A DNA stretch of 31,439 nucleotides, taken from assembly GCA_036389375.1 (NCBI GenBank), contig DASVQA010000217.1:1-31439 (forward strand), in the 5' to 3' direction. The position numbers and the translations under genes were made by a program. How positions within the stretch are numbered: the stretch's first letter is position 1; every line of letters begins with the position of its first letter. Shown here piece after piece: positions 6,764-15,354 of the stretch. The notes under the pieces were generated by a model that searched no databases, was not told the origin of the DNA, and worked only from the letters and a program-made list of their open reading frames with translations. Source of the stretch: QHXQ01 sp036389375 (GTDB lineage: Bacteria; Acidobacteriota; Blastocatellia; Pyrinomonadales; Pyrinomonadaceae).

Positions 6764-6879
6764 GCGTGCGGGCAAGCGTTGCTAATCCTGACGCGAGCGG
6801 TTCAGGCCAGAACTTTGCGAGGCAGACCTGCGTACCTTAAATCTGAATTTTGCACCCGCGACCTTGAACTGAGCCGTCC

Positions 6880-8433
6880 ATGATCTTCTTCGACATTCTC
6901 AAGCTGGCGCTGAGAAATCTACGCGAGGCGAAGCTGCGCGTAAGTTTGACGACGATGGGCGTGATCGTCGGCGTGACGGTGATCGTGACGATGATTTCGT
7001 TCGGGCTGGGCTTGCAGCGCAACGCCGTGCAGCGCTTCAAAGACCTAGACCTGTTCAACGAGTTGACGGTGAGCGGGCAGGACATCTCGGAGATCGTCGC
7101 GCAACTCTTCAACCGCGCATCGGCCGAGCGCGGCGACCGCCGCGCAGGCGTCGCGCAGGCCACGAATCGCGGCCGGCGCGACAAACCGGCCACGCGCGTG
7201 CTAGACGATGCCGCGCTCGCCGAGATCGCGCGCATTCCCGGCGTCGAAGCCGTCGAACCGACGTTGGAGTTTACGGCCTACGTGCGCGCCAACGGGCAGG
7301 TGCAACCGCAGTCAATCGGCGGGGCGCTCGTGCCCAACCCGGCGTCGCGCTTCAAAGGCTACGCGGCCGGGCGCATGATCAGCGGCCCCGAGGCCGGGGA
7401 AGTCGTGGTGGACGAAAAATTCGTCCGCGACTTCGGCTTCGCCAAACCAGCCGACGCCGTCGGGCAGACGGTCGAGTTGCTTGCACCGCCCGGCTCGCAG
7501 CGCAAGGCCCGAAACGATGAACCAAGCGGCGCAGCAGGAGACGACAAGACGGCGCAACGCGCGACCGCCAAAGCTGACGACGAACAGGGCGACGAATTGA
7601 GTTTCTTCGGGCTGCCGCTCGGCGGCGACGAAGCGGCGGACGCGCCGGAGACGCAACTGCCGGTGCTGACGTTTCGCATCGCGGGCGTGTTGAAGGACGA
7701 GGTTGAAAGCGGCGGCCCGAACGGGCGACAGCGCTTTCGCGGCTTGATGCCGGCGGCGCGCATCTACGTGCCGCTCAAGGCGGCGCGTGAATGGGGGCGG
7801 CAATACCGCGATCCGCTCAGCGAGGTCGCGCTGCAACTCGCGCGCGAAAGCGGTGCGCTCAGTGCCGAAGCGGCGGACAGCTACGCGTCGGCCGTTGTGC
7901 GCGTCACAGACCCGGACGTGCTGACCGACGTGCGCCAGCGGCTGACGGCGCTTGGCTTCAGCAGCTTCTCCATCGTGGACGAGTTGGAAGAGATACGCAC
8001 GGCCTTTCTGATCATCAACTCGTCGCTCGGCCTCCTCGGCGGCATCTCTCTGCTGGTCGCCTCGTTCGGCATCGCCAACACGATGGTCATGTCCATTCTG
8101 GAACGCACGCGCGAGATCGGCATCATGAAAGCCATCGGCGCGGAGGATCGTGAGATTAAATTGATCTTCTTCGTGGAGGCGGGCCTCATCGGGCTGGCGG
8201 GCGGCGTGATCGGTGTGCTCACAGCGTGGGGCATAGACGTGGTGGCGAACCGGCTGGCCTATCGTTTCCTACTCAAGCCGCGCGGCGTCTCTTACATCAG
8301 CTTCTTCGCGCTGCCGACCTACCTGTGGCTCGGCGCGATTCTCTTCGCCATCGCCGTCTCCATCGTCGCCGCCCTCTACCCGGCCGCGCGCGCCGCCCGC
8401 ATTGATCCCGTCCGCGCCCTCAGGCACGACTAA
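6880..8433 (+). CDS. ABC transporter permease, MacB/FtsX family
   Basis: The 517-residue protein begins with a cytoplasmic amphipathic stretch (LKLALRNLREAKLR) and TM1 (about 24-46). A large extracytoplasmic MacB_PCD-type domain follows (about 50-375). TM2 (380-404), TM3 (428-452) and TM4 (480-501) form the FtsX domain, ending in ARIDPVRALRHD, the family's C-terminal signature. ERTREIGIMKAIGA is the coupling helix that contacts the ATPase. A charged, low-complexity insert lies at about 208-245 in the extracytoplasmic domain. It most likely works with the ATPase at 3268-3960. No MacA-type membrane fusion protein is near, so the substrate is unknown. Confidence 0.92.
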   Translation: MIFFDILKLALRNLREAKLRVSLTTMGVIVGVTVIVTMISFGLGLQRNAVQRFKDLDLFNELTVSGQDISEIVAQLFNRASAERGDRRAGVAQATNRGRRDKPATRVLDDAALAEIARIPGVEAVEPTLEFTAYVRANGQVQPQSIGGALVPNPASRFKGYAAGRMISGPEAGEVVVDEKFVRDFGFAKPADAVGQTVELLAPPGSQRKARNDEPSGAAGDDKTAQRATAKADDEQGDELSFFGLPLGGDEAADAPETQLPVLTFRIAGVLKDEVESGGPNGRQRFRGLMPAARIYVPLKAAREWGRQYRDPLSEVALQLARESGALSAEAADSYASAVVRVTDPDVLTDVRQRLTALGFSSFSIVDELEEIRTAFLIINSSLGLLGGISLLVASFGIANTMVMSILERTREIGIMKAIGAEDREIKLIFFVEAGLIGLAGGVIGVLTAWGIDVVANRLAYRFLLKPRGVSYISFFALPTYLWLGAILFAIAVSIVAALYPAARAARIDPVRALRHD

Positions 8434-8449
8434 AACAGCTAATCGGTGT

Positions 8450-9130
8450 TCAACTCGTCGGGCAGAGCGGCGGGATGGGAACTGAGAGGGCGTCGAAGAT
8501 GCGGTCGGCAGTTTCGATGGCCCCGGCCATGAGTGCGCCGTCCAGTCCTAAATAACGGTTGGGATAACAGTCGAGGACGACGCGCCCGCCGGGCAGGGAA
8601 CTGACGGGGCGCAGATAGACGTTGCCGCTGATCCAAATCTGGCCCGTGCCCGGCTGAAAGACGATGTACTGGATGTGCAGGTCTTCCGCATTGGGCCGAT
8701 TCATGCCGATGGCGTCAACGTCCATGCCGTTTGGTTGTAGCTCCAACCAGATAACGTAGCGCGTCTCCTCCGTCTTGGCGCGTTTGCGCGCCGCATCACG
8801 ACTCATGCGGTCGGCCGTCTCGACCTTGAGCGACTTTGAAGCGTGGAGGCGCTGCACGAACGTGTCGGCCACGATCTTCGCGTCGAGATTGGAGAGGTGG
8901 ACGGAGGGCGGCGCGGAGTTGGTAAAGAGGACGCGAATCTCGGGCGGCGGCGTGGGTTTGATCTTGGCCGGTTCAGGCGTCGGCGTCGGCACGGGCGCTT
9001 CCGGTTTTGACGGCGGCTGGCGGCGACCCGATTGCGCCAGCACGACGGCCGACAGGCAGCACGCTAGTAACGCGTAACCGGACAGGGCGGCGAGCCGGCG
9101 ATAACCGGGAACGCTTCGCTTCGATCTCAT
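8450..9130 (-). CDS. Secreted proline-rich hypothetical protein
   Basis: The start at the ATG whose first base is 9130 is supported by GGAGGT nine bases upstream; the longer frame beyond it lacks a ribosome-binding site. The 226-residue product has an N-terminal signal peptide (basic n-region, hydrophobic LLACCLSAVV, likely cleavage after VLA). A proline/threonine-rich linker at about 39-64 follows, then a mixed alpha/beta domain containing NLDAKIVADTFVQRL and YVIWLELQPNG. I do not recognise the family; the domain faintly recalls small periplasmic proteins of the FlgO/LpoB kind, but this is only an impression. It follows the zinc-ribbon gene by 35 bases on the same strand and converges on the permease gene, 16 bases apart. 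Confidence 0.72.
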   Translation of the reverse strand: MRSKRSVPGYRRLAALSGYALLACCLSAVVLAQSGRRQPPSKPEAPVPTPTPEPAKIKPTPPPEIRVLFTNSAPPSVHLSNLDAKIVADTFVQRLHASKSLKVETADRMSRDAARKRAKTEETRYVIWLELQPNGMDVDAIGMNRPNAEDLHIQYIVFQPGTGQIWISGNVYLRPVSSLPGGRVVLDCYPNRYLGLDGALMAGAIETADRIFDALSVPIPPLCPTS

Positions 9131-9165
9131 ACCTGTTGACCTCCGGCGCGGCGCGCGTCTGCGGT

Positions 9166-9741
9166 TCACGCCTTGCCCGCGAGCGGTTTGCCACAACGAT
9201 TGCAGAAACGTGCGGACGTGTCGCGCTGCGGTGCGCCGCATGCATCGCAACTGAGGCCCACGCGCATGTCCGCGCCACACGTACCACAGAAGGCCGAGGC
9301 CGAAGTGACGGCCGAACCACACGAACCGCAGCTACCGGGCATCGGCGGGATGTAGCCGCCGGCCTTGTGCGCGATGTGCGCCTCGATGATCTTCCACGCA
9401 TCCTCGGTAACTTTATATTGCCAGTAAGCGCCGAGCGCGGGCAGCGCCAAGAGCGCCCCCGCCGACAGAAAGACGGCGACCGCCGCAATCGCGGCCTTGT
9501 CGAGCCACTTCTGCATGCCCATTTCAACGCGCGTGCCGCCGTGCTCCGGCGTGATCTTGATCGTCAGCGCGGTGGACAGCCCCGTGATGTCGCGCAAGGT
9601 GCTCGACTTGCGCGCTTGCAGGACGGTCGTGGCGGAGACCTGCATGGTCTGAACTTCGTAGGCGGCGTCGAAGATGTGGCGCAACTCGGCGACAAGCTGC
9701 GGCACGTCGGCTTCGACCTTCGGATAAAAGCGGTTGTCCAT
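9166..9741 (-). CDS. Membrane-anchored double zinc-ribbon protein
   Basis: This 191-residue protein has an N-terminal domain of about 75 residues, one hydrophobic segment (about 83-107) and a C-terminal cytoplasmic-type tail. The tail has two zinc ribbons: Cys138/141/152/155 and Cys165/168/180/183 (CGSCG, CGTCG, CDACG, CNRCG). Such double ribbons bind two Zn ions and are common in bacterial zinc-ribbon membrane proteins of unknown role. The N-terminus contains MQVSATTVLQARKS and a beta-rich LTIKITPEHGGTRVEMG. I cannot assign a function. It is first of a two-gene pair with the secreted protein at 8450. Confidence 0.78.
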   Translation of the reverse strand: MDNRFYPKVEADVPQLVAELRHIFDAAYEVQTMQVSATTVLQARKSSTLRDITGLSTALTIKITPEHGGTRVEMGMQKWLDKAAIAAVAVFLSAGALLALPALGAYWQYKVTEDAWKIIEAHIAHKAGGYIPPMPGSCGSCGSAVTSASAFCGTCGADMRVGLSCDACGAPQRDTSARFCNRCGKPLAGKA

Positions 9742-9906
9742 AATCTGGTTTCAGTCTTCCTTTCGCTCCCGGCTGCCCGGTTCACACGACCGGGCGCGCA
9801 TCATTCTACGTCCAAAGGCCCGCACCGGTTCAACCTGAAAGACCTGCTGTTAAATTGAGCGCGCACTGTTCACATGGCGCGGCAGCGGCGCGCGCAACTT
9901 TAACGA

Positions 9907-10485
9907 TTAGGGTTTCGCCGGTTTGGCCTTCGGGTCGGGCGGGAGTTTTTGGGCCGCTTCGATGATCTCGTGCAACTCGTCGAAGGTCTTGTCGAGCGCC
10001 GAGCGTTCGGCGTCGGTCGCCGTGTCGCGGAGCGGCGTCAGTTGCGTCAGAAAGCGGTTGGCGGCGGTGCTCAGCTTTCTGACCGCTTTCGGCAGCAACG
10101 GACTGTTCTCGTCCCGCCCGGCCACGTCGTCAATGTTGGTGATGGCTTCGTCCACGATGCCCGCGATGTCGCGCAGCAGGTCGGCGCGTGTGCCCTGCGG
10201 CAACTCGCCCCAGAGTTCCTTGTCCTTCTGCACCTGCTTCGACTGCGCCTCTACCGCCTGCGCGCCGGACAAGAGCAGGAGCCGGCGGTCAACGGCCTTG
10301 ATGAAAACATCTGTGCGCTTATCAATGGACTGCGTGTCGCGCACCATCTCGACCTCGGCCGGCGTCAGGTGATCGCGGTGGCCCGTCTGGGCTGCCGCGC
10401 GCGTCGCCGCGCCGCAGCCGAACATGACGACGACGAGCGCGAAGGCGACGATGTTGGCGCGTTGGTTGGTGGTCTGTTGCTTCAT
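9907..10485 (-). CDS. Secreted helical hypothetical protein
   Basis: The 192-residue protein starts MKQQTTNQR and has a signal peptide with hydrophobic FALVVVMFGCGA and a likely cleavage after RAAA (about residue 33). A Cys at about 24 does not fit a good lipobox. The mature part is nearly all alpha-helical and charged (VEAQSKQVQKDKELWGEL; IVDEAITNIDDVAG; LDKTFDELHEIIEAAQK) and ends in KAKPAKP. I do not recognise the family. It resembles its upstream neighbour (10555-11178) in size, signal peptide and helical make-up, so the two may be distant paralogues. No ribosome-binding site is evident. Confidence 0.7.
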   Translation of the reverse strand: MKQQTTNQRANIVAFALVVVMFGCGAATRAAAQTGHRDHLTPAEVEMVRDTQSIDKRTDVFIKAVDRRLLLLSGAQAVEAQSKQVQKDKELWGELPQGTRADLLRDIAGIVDEAITNIDDVAGRDENSPLLPKAVRKLSTAANRFLTQLTPLRDTATDAERSALDKTFDELHEIIEAAQKLPPDPKAKPAKP

Positions 10486-10554
10486 GGCTTATGGCGTTTG
10501 CGCTATGGTTGAACTTCAGGCGGGCGTGGGCGTCTCTTTCATCGGTTACTTCGA

Positions 10555-11178
10555 TTACTGCGGCTTAGGCTTCGCTTTATCCGGCGGCACTTCACGCAGT
10601 ACCGTGTTGCCGTAGAAGGCATTGAGCGCGTCGGTGCGCGTGTCGCGCGTGTGGTTGAGCGCGGCTCTGATGTTAGCAACGTATTCGGAGGGCGTGTCGC
10701 GGCGCATGGCCTCGATGCGCCCGCTGTGTTTATAGAGCACCTGTTCGATCAGCTTGAAGAGGTCGCGCGTCTTGCCGTCTGACCGGCCCATCTGTTGCAC
10801 GTAGCTGACGGCGTCGCTGATGAGCGCCTGATAGATGCCGAGTTCGGCGGCGGCCGCATCAAACTGCTGCGCGCCCGTGCGACTCTCCGCGCCCGCGAGG
10901 CGCATCTCCGCTAGTTCGAGCGTGCGCCGTATGCGCGCCTTTGCGTCGCGGGCCGCGCTCAACTCCGCGCGCACGGCATCGGGGATGTACTTCATCGGCG
11001 GCGGCGCAGGCATCGGCGGCAGCAGGAGATCAGGCTGCTGCGCGTGTGCCGCGACAGCGCCGCCGAGCAATGAGCAGAGCACGAGCGCAAGGGGGCAGAA
11101 GCGATGAGGGATGAGCGAAACTTTATGCAACGTGAGCGCCCTGCTTTTCATCACGCACCCTGAGCGGCCCTTTGCCAT
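10555..11178 (-). CDS. Secreted helical hypothetical protein
   Basis: The 207-residue protein has a long signal peptide ending AVAAHA-QQ (about residue 46), a proline-rich stretch (LLLPPMPAPPP) and a helical domain with RTLELAEMRLAGAE and KTRDLFKLIEQVLYKH. The end is again lysine/proline-rich (PPDKAKPKPQ). ATG 11178 is chosen because it lies 6 bases after the stop codon of the TPR gene, which suggests translational coupling; the Met at residue 10 would give a more ordinary signal peptide and remains possible. The function is unknown. It is second in a secreted-protein run behind the TPR gene. Confidence 0.72.
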   Translation of the reverse strand: MAKGRSGCVMKSRALTLHKVSLIPHRFCPLALVLCSLLGGAVAAHAQQPDLLLPPMPAPPPMKYIPDAVRAELSAARDAKARIRRTLELAEMRLAGAESRTGAQQFDAAAAELGIYQALISDAVSYVQQMGRSDGKTRDLFKLIEQVLYKHSGRIEAMRRDTPSEYVANIRAALNHTRDTRTDALNAFYGNTVLREVPPDKAKPKPQ

Positions 11179-11184
11179 GACTTG

Positions 11185-12618
11185 CTAACGCTCCGGTCGT
11201 TTGCGCCGTTTCTCGCCGCGCGCGATCTGACGGCGCAGCGGCGGCAGGCGCAGGTTCACCCGATCAATCTCGTCCTTGTTAACGGTTGGGTCGGCACGCG
11301 TCAGAAAGGTTTCGTAGGCGGCGAGCGCCTGTTCGTATTCACCGATGAGATCGAGATCGCGCGCAATGAAAAAATAGACGGCCGCGAGATCGGGCTTGGC
11401 CTGATTAACCCACCTGTACTCTGTGAGCGCCGCGTCGTAGTCCTTGAGTTCATCGAGCGCGGTGGCGAGATTGGCGTGCGCCGCGTAGTTGTCGGGCGCG
11501 ACGACGAGCACCTGACGCAGGAGCGGCACGGCCTCGGAATAGCGATGCGCCTGCACGAGCGCGGCGGCGTAGCCGGTGGCGTAATCGGCATTCTTCGGTT
11601 GCAGTTCGACGGCGGCGCGACAATGTTCGAGCGCGCCCGCCGGATCGGTCGTGCGGTTGAGCGCGCAGAGACGCGCGTGCGCGACGGCGTTCTTCGGATC
11701 GGTTTGCAGGATCGCGTTGAGCGCGGGCAGCGCGATCTTCGGGTCGGCACTGTTGGCCGCGTCAACGGTCGCGGCCGGTGGCTCGATCACCTGCCCGCTC
11801 GCGTCCACCTGACCTGCGGCCTGCCGGGCCGCCAACTCCTGTAAGCCGTTGACGTGTTCCTGCCACAACTTGGCGCGCGGTGAATCGGCGTGCGCGCGCA
11901 GGAGAACCTGTAGGTCTTCGACAGCACGCCTGTAGTCGCCCGCGGCCGCGCGTAGTTCGGAGCGTTCCTCGCGCGCGATGATATTGGCGGGTTCGAGTTC
12001 GATGGCCCGCTTCAGACTGGCCGCCGCCGCTTTGTTGTCGCCCGCCGCGCGTTCCAGACTGCCGCGCGCGGCCCATACGTCGGGCGAAGCGGTCTCGTCG
12101 GTGGTCGCGCGCTGGAGCAGCGTTAGTGCCGTGTCCTTGTCGCCTGCCCGCAGCCAGAGCATGGCGTAGGCGACGAGCGCATCCTCGTCGTCGCCGTCGA
12201 GTTCGAGGGCGCGGCGCAGAAACGGCTCGGCATCCTTGTCGCGCTTTTGCTGCACGAAGAGTAGCCCGAGCGCCGTCTGCGGCAAAGCCCATTCGGGGCG
12301 CAGCGTGGCCGCGCGGCGCAACGCCTTTTCGGCTTCGGGCACGCGCTTGAGCGTGTTGAGCACGAGGCCCTTCTCGTACTCGGCTTCCGGGTATTCCGGG
12401 CGCAGCTTGATCGCCTCGTCGTAGAGCGCGAGCGCCTTGTCAAACTGTTTGCGCGCCTGCGCGGCATGCGCCTGCTGGAACAGACGAACGGGGTCGTCGG
12501 CCACCTCGCCCGTCCCGTCCGTGTCCTGCGCGCGCAGTCCGGCCGCGCCTGCGCCGAGCAGACAGAACAAGACGGCGACTAAGGCGACGAGACGGCGGAC
12601 GCGTGTATGCGAAGACAT
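11185..12618 (-). CDS. Secreted/periplasmic TPR-repeat protein
   Basis: The start is the ATG at 12618, giving MSSHTRVRRLVAL and a signal peptide ending GLRA-Q (about residue 31). The longer frame upstream lacks family support. The 477-residue protein is built of about ten TPR units, with canonical segments such as KALALYDEAIKLRPEYPEAEY, AEPFLRRALELDGDDEDALV, AAASLKRAIELEPANIIARE and YDAALTEYRWVNQAKPDLAAVY. A short non-TPR spacer rich in A/Q/V occurs around residues 237-260. TPR proteins scaffold complexes; no enzyme domain is present. It is first gene of the minus-strand secreted run. Confidence 0.88.
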   Translation of the reverse strand: MSSHTRVRRLVALVAVLFCLLGAGAAGLRAQDTDGTGEVADDPVRLFQQAHAAQARKQFDKALALYDEAIKLRPEYPEAEYEKGLVLNTLKRVPEAEKALRRAATLRPEWALPQTALGLLFVQQKRDKDAEPFLRRALELDGDDEDALVAYAMLWLRAGDKDTALTLLQRATTDETASPDVWAARGSLERAAGDNKAAAASLKRAIELEPANIIAREERSELRAAAGDYRRAVEDLQVLLRAHADSPRAKLWQEHVNGLQELAARQAAGQVDASGQVIEPPAATVDAANSADPKIALPALNAILQTDPKNAVAHARLCALNRTTDPAGALEHCRAAVELQPKNADYATGYAAALVQAHRYSEAVPLLRQVLVVAPDNYAAHANLATALDELKDYDAALTEYRWVNQAKPDLAAVYFFIARDLDLIGEYEQALAAYETFLTRADPTVNKDEIDRVNLRLPPLRRQIARGEKRRKRPER

Positions 12619-12701
12619 TGAAAAGTTCACGTTTAAATGTGTTTCAGTTTTACCACTGCGACCGCGCGGCGTGTGGCCGGTAAGAGTTGCGCTCGCGTGG
12701 G

Positions 12702-12731
12702 AGCATAGCACGCACGGTCGGAGGGCGTCCA
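12702..12731 (-). promoter_or_regulatory. Extended -10 promoter for the TPR gene cluster
   Basis: Read on the minus strand, TGGACG (12731-12726), 18 bases, then TATGCT (12707-12702) preceded by TGC. Transcription would start near 12695, giving a leader of about 77 bases. The rest of the 283-base divergent gap to larE holds no further clear structure; a weak plus-strand pair TTGCGC/TAACAT (12773-12801) might serve larE. Confidence 0.4.
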
Positions 12732-12900
12732 TTTAGGCCACAACGCCATGTGTGCATGTGATGGATGATGGGTTGCGCTGCCGGGATGCCTGCGCTAACA
12801 TGCGCCGCATCCCCGTTTTATCAGTACAACTTCAGGGCGCGCGCGTGAACTCGCGCATGATGAGCTTGAAGCGACGTGCGTAGGCGGCCGGGCGGACAAA

Positions 12901-13803
12901 ATGGAGCGACAGATAGCTGTGAGCGATCTGGCAGTTGAAGCGACGGCGCAAGGGTCGGGCGAGGTGGTTGAATTGACGCCCGCCGCCGTCGAGAAAGAGT
13001 TGCAACTGCGCACGCTCCTGCGCACGCTGGGCAGTGTCCTGATCGCTTACTCCGGCGGCGTGGACAGTTCTTACGTCGCCTACGTCGCCACGGCCGAACT
13101 CGGCGCGCGTGCGCTCTGCGTCACCGGCGACTCGCCCAGTCTCGCCGCACACCAGCGCGCGCAGGCCGGCGACATCGCCGCCCGCTTCGGCTTCAATCAC
13201 GAGACCATTCAGACCGAAGAGATGAACGACCCGCGCTACATCGCCAACGCGGGCGACCGCTGCTATTTCTGCAAGACCGAACTCTACGACAAACTCGCGC
13301 CGCTCGCCCGCGCACGCGGCTGCGCCGCAGTCCTTGACGGTTCGACCACAGACGACCTCGGCGATTACCGGCCGGGCCGCTCCGCCGCCGCCGAACACGG
13401 CGTGCGCAGTCCGTTGGTCGAAGTCGGCATGAGCAAAGCGGAGGTGCGCGCGCTCAGCCGCCGCGCGGGGCTGCCGACGTGGTCAGCGCCCGCGAGTCCG
13501 TGTCTATCATCGCGCCTCGCCTACGGCACGCCCGTCACCATTGCGCGGCTGCGCACGGTCGAGCGCGGCGAAGAGATCATGCGCCGGCTGGGCTTCCGCG
13601 AGTTTCGCGTGCGCCATCACGACGAACTGGTGCGGCTTGAGATCGCACCAGCAGAACTAGACCGCGCGCTCAATCGCGGCGTTGCCGACGAACTGGCCCG
13701 TGCGTTCCGGGCGCTCGGCTTTCGCTACGTCACGCTCGACCTGCACGGCTATCGCACGGGCGCGCTCAATGAAGTCTTAAAGACAGCGAGGAGTGACGGG
13801 TGA
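12901..13803 (+). CDS. larE: LarE-type ATP-dependent sacrificial sulfur transferase
   Basis: The 300-residue protein belongs to the PP-loop pyrophosphatase family of LarE, which adenylates and thiolates the nicotinic-acid-derived NPN cofactor precursor used by nickel-pincer enzymes. The PP-loop SGGVDSS lies at residues 51-57. RCYFCK (Cys121/124) and the family motif SPCLSSRLAYGTP (Cys201, the equivalent of the sulfur-donating Cys in Lactobacillus LarE) are present, along with DDLGDYRPG and a C-terminal NIPF/LarE-like domain. Only one Cys is seen in the CLSSR region, consistent with the sacrificial rather than the [4Fe-4S] type. larB, larC and larA are not in the window. The last residues SDG and the stop come from heptamer repeat B. 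Confidence 0.9.
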   Translation: MERQIAVSDLAVEATAQGSGEVVELTPAAVEKELQLRTLLRTLGSVLIAYSGGVDSSYVAYVATAELGARALCVTGDSPSLAAHQRAQAGDIAARFGFNHETIQTEEMNDPRYIANAGDRCYFCKTELYDKLAPLARARGCAAVLDGSTTDDLGDYRPGRSAAAEHGVRSPLVEVGMSKAEVRALSRRAGLPTWSAPASPCLSSRLAYGTPVTIARLRTVERGEEIMRRLGFREFRVRHHDELVRLEIAPAELDRALNRGVADELARAFRALGFRYVTLDLHGYRTGALNEVLKTARSDG

Positions 13804-13874
13804 CGAGCGCCGAGTTAAAACTTTGTCTTTCGTCCACTGCTTGTGACTTGTCACTCGTCACTCGTCACTGTTCT
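13792..13874. repeat. Heptamer inverted repeat B (word TGACGAG)
   Basis: The left arm AGTGACG, GGTGACG, AGCGCCG (13792-13812) overlaps the end of larE. The right arm CTTGTGA, CTTGTCA, CTCGTCA, CTCGTCA (13840-13867) ends just before the gdhA ribosome-binding site. The best stem is 13794-13807 with 13854-13867, 14 bp with one mismatch. The spacer is AT-richer than the surroundings. Confidence 0.85.
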
Positions 13875-13887
13875 TAGGAGATGAACA

Positions 13888-15171
13888 ATGGCTACCGTAC
13901 TCGTCGAAGACGACATCAAGATGCCGAAAGAGACCAATCCGTTCGAGTCCATGATGGAGCGGTTCGACCGGGCCGCGCAGTTGCTCAACCTCGACCCCGA
14001 TCTCTACGCGGTCTTGCGCGTGCCGAACCGCGAGTTGAAGGTCTACATCCCCGTGCGGATGGACTCGGGGCGCATGCAGGTCTTCGAGGGCTTCCGCGTG
14101 CAGCACAATTTCGCGCGCGGGCCCGCCAAGGGCGGCATACGTTATTCGCCCGACGTGACGCTTGACGAGGTGCGCGCGCTCGCTGCGTGGATGACGTGGA
14201 AGTGCGCGGTCGTCAACGTCCCCTTCGGCGGCGGCAAGGGCGGCGTCATCTGCGACCCGCAGCAGATGTCCATGGGCGAGTTGGAGCGGCTGACGCGGCG
14301 CTATGCGGCCGAGTTGATCGATTTCATCGGGCCGGAAAAGGACGTGCCCGCGCCCGACATGAACACGAACGAGCAGACGATGGCGTGGATCATGGACACC
14401 TATTCGATGCACGCGCGCCACACCGTTACGGCCGTCGTGACGGGCAAGCCCATTGACATCGGCGGCTCCGCCGGGCGCCGCGAGGCGACGGGGCGCGGCC
14501 TGCTCTTTGTCATCAACGAGGCGACGAAGCGTTTCAAGATGGCCCCGCCGAACACGCGCGTGGTCGTGCAGGGGTCGGGCAACGTCGGCGGCATCGGGGC
14601 GCAACTGCTGCACGAGGCCGGCTACAAAGTGGTGGCCATCTCGGACGTAAACGGCGGAATCTACAACCCCGCCGGCTTGGACATCCCGGCCGCGCTCGCC
14701 CACCTGCGCGCGACCCGCTCGTTCGAGGAATACCCGAACGCCGAGCGCGTCTCCAACGAGGATCTGCTTGAACTTGAGTGCGACGTGCTCGTTCCGGCGG
14801 CCACCGAAAATCAGATTCGCTCGGACAACGCCGAGCGGATCAAGTGCAAGGTCTTGGCCGAGGGCGCGAACGGCCCGACGACCGCCGGGGCCGATAAAAT
14901 CCTTCATAACAAAGGGATTTTCGTTATTCCAGACATTCTGGCGAACGCGGGCGGCGTCACGGTCTCGTATTTCGAGTGGGTGCAGGACAGGATGGGTTAT
15001 TTCTGGAAGGAGAACGTGGTCAACGAGCGTTTGCAGGACGTGATGGTGGCCAGTTTCCACGACGTAGTGAAGTACGCCGACACGCACGACGTGGACACGC
15101 GCACCGCCGCCTACATGCTGGCGATTGACCGCGTGGCTTACGATACGCGCATGCGCGGCATCTACGCGTGA
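13888..15171 (+). CDS. gdhA: Glutamate dehydrogenase (Glu/Leu/Phe/Val dehydrogenase family)
   Basis: The 427-residue enzyme reversibly converts L-glutamate + NAD(P)+ + H2O to 2-oxoglutarate + NH4+ + NAD(P)H. The N-terminal dimerisation/substrate domain contains ARGPAKGGIRY (Lys81) and VPFGGGKGG (Lys117), the conserved substrate lysines. The Rossmann domain carries VVQGSGNVG, then AEGANGPTT and NAGGVTVSYFEW, all diagnostic of hexameric GDHs. Length and spacing are normal. The ATG follows AGGAG by 7 bases. Coenzyme preference is not certain from sequence, though ISDVNGG after beta-2 would fit NAD(H). It is probably monocistronic, set off by repeat B upstream and a long gap downstream. Confidence 0.95.
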   Translation: MATVLVEDDIKMPKETNPFESMMERFDRAAQLLNLDPDLYAVLRVPNRELKVYIPVRMDSGRMQVFEGFRVQHNFARGPAKGGIRYSPDVTLDEVRALAAWMTWKCAVVNVPFGGGKGGVICDPQQMSMGELERLTRRYAAELIDFIGPEKDVPAPDMNTNEQTMAWIMDTYSMHARHTVTAVVTGKPIDIGGSAGRREATGRGLLFVINEATKRFKMAPPNTRVVVQGSGNVGGIGAQLLHEAGYKVVAISDVNGGIYNPAGLDIPAALAHLRATRSFEEYPNAERVSNEDLLELECDVLVPAATENQIRSDNAERIKCKVLAEGANGPTTAGADKILHNKGIFVIPDILANAGGVTVSYFEWVQDRMGYFWKENVVNERLQDVMVASFHDVVKYADTHDVDTRTAAYMLAIDRVAYDTRMRGIYA

Positions 15172-15325
15172 CAAAAACGTGTGCGGCTTTTTTCGGCTAA
15201 GTGGTGAAAAAGTCTTGATTTCCGCGCGAATCTAAGATATGGTCTGCCGGAGTTTGTTGTACGGATAAAAGCATGGGGAAGTGTCTGAAGCAAAGACAAG
15301 CGTTTCCGACAGTGAACTTCCGGCG

Positions 15326-15354
15326 TTGACAGCGCGTGACGCATTGCGTATAAG
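15326..15354 (+). promoter_or_regulatory. Strong sigma70-type promoter for the OmpA-like gene
   Basis: TTGACA (15326-15331), a 17-base spacer and TATAAG (15349-15354) give the best promoter match in the window. Transcription would start near 15361, leaving an untranslated leader of about 340 bases before the ATG at 15703. Confidence 0.75.

Noticed and set aside
11762..12292. 176-residue minus-strand frame within the TPR gene
   Set aside because: It is an alternative frame of the TPR gene, with low-complexity Arg/Gly/Ala content.
13858..15174. 438-residue minus-strand open frame opposite gdhA
   Set aside because: It is an antisense shadow of a clear glutamate dehydrogenase; the composition (Arg, His, Val, Asp-rich) is what GC-rich codon positions give on the opposite strand.
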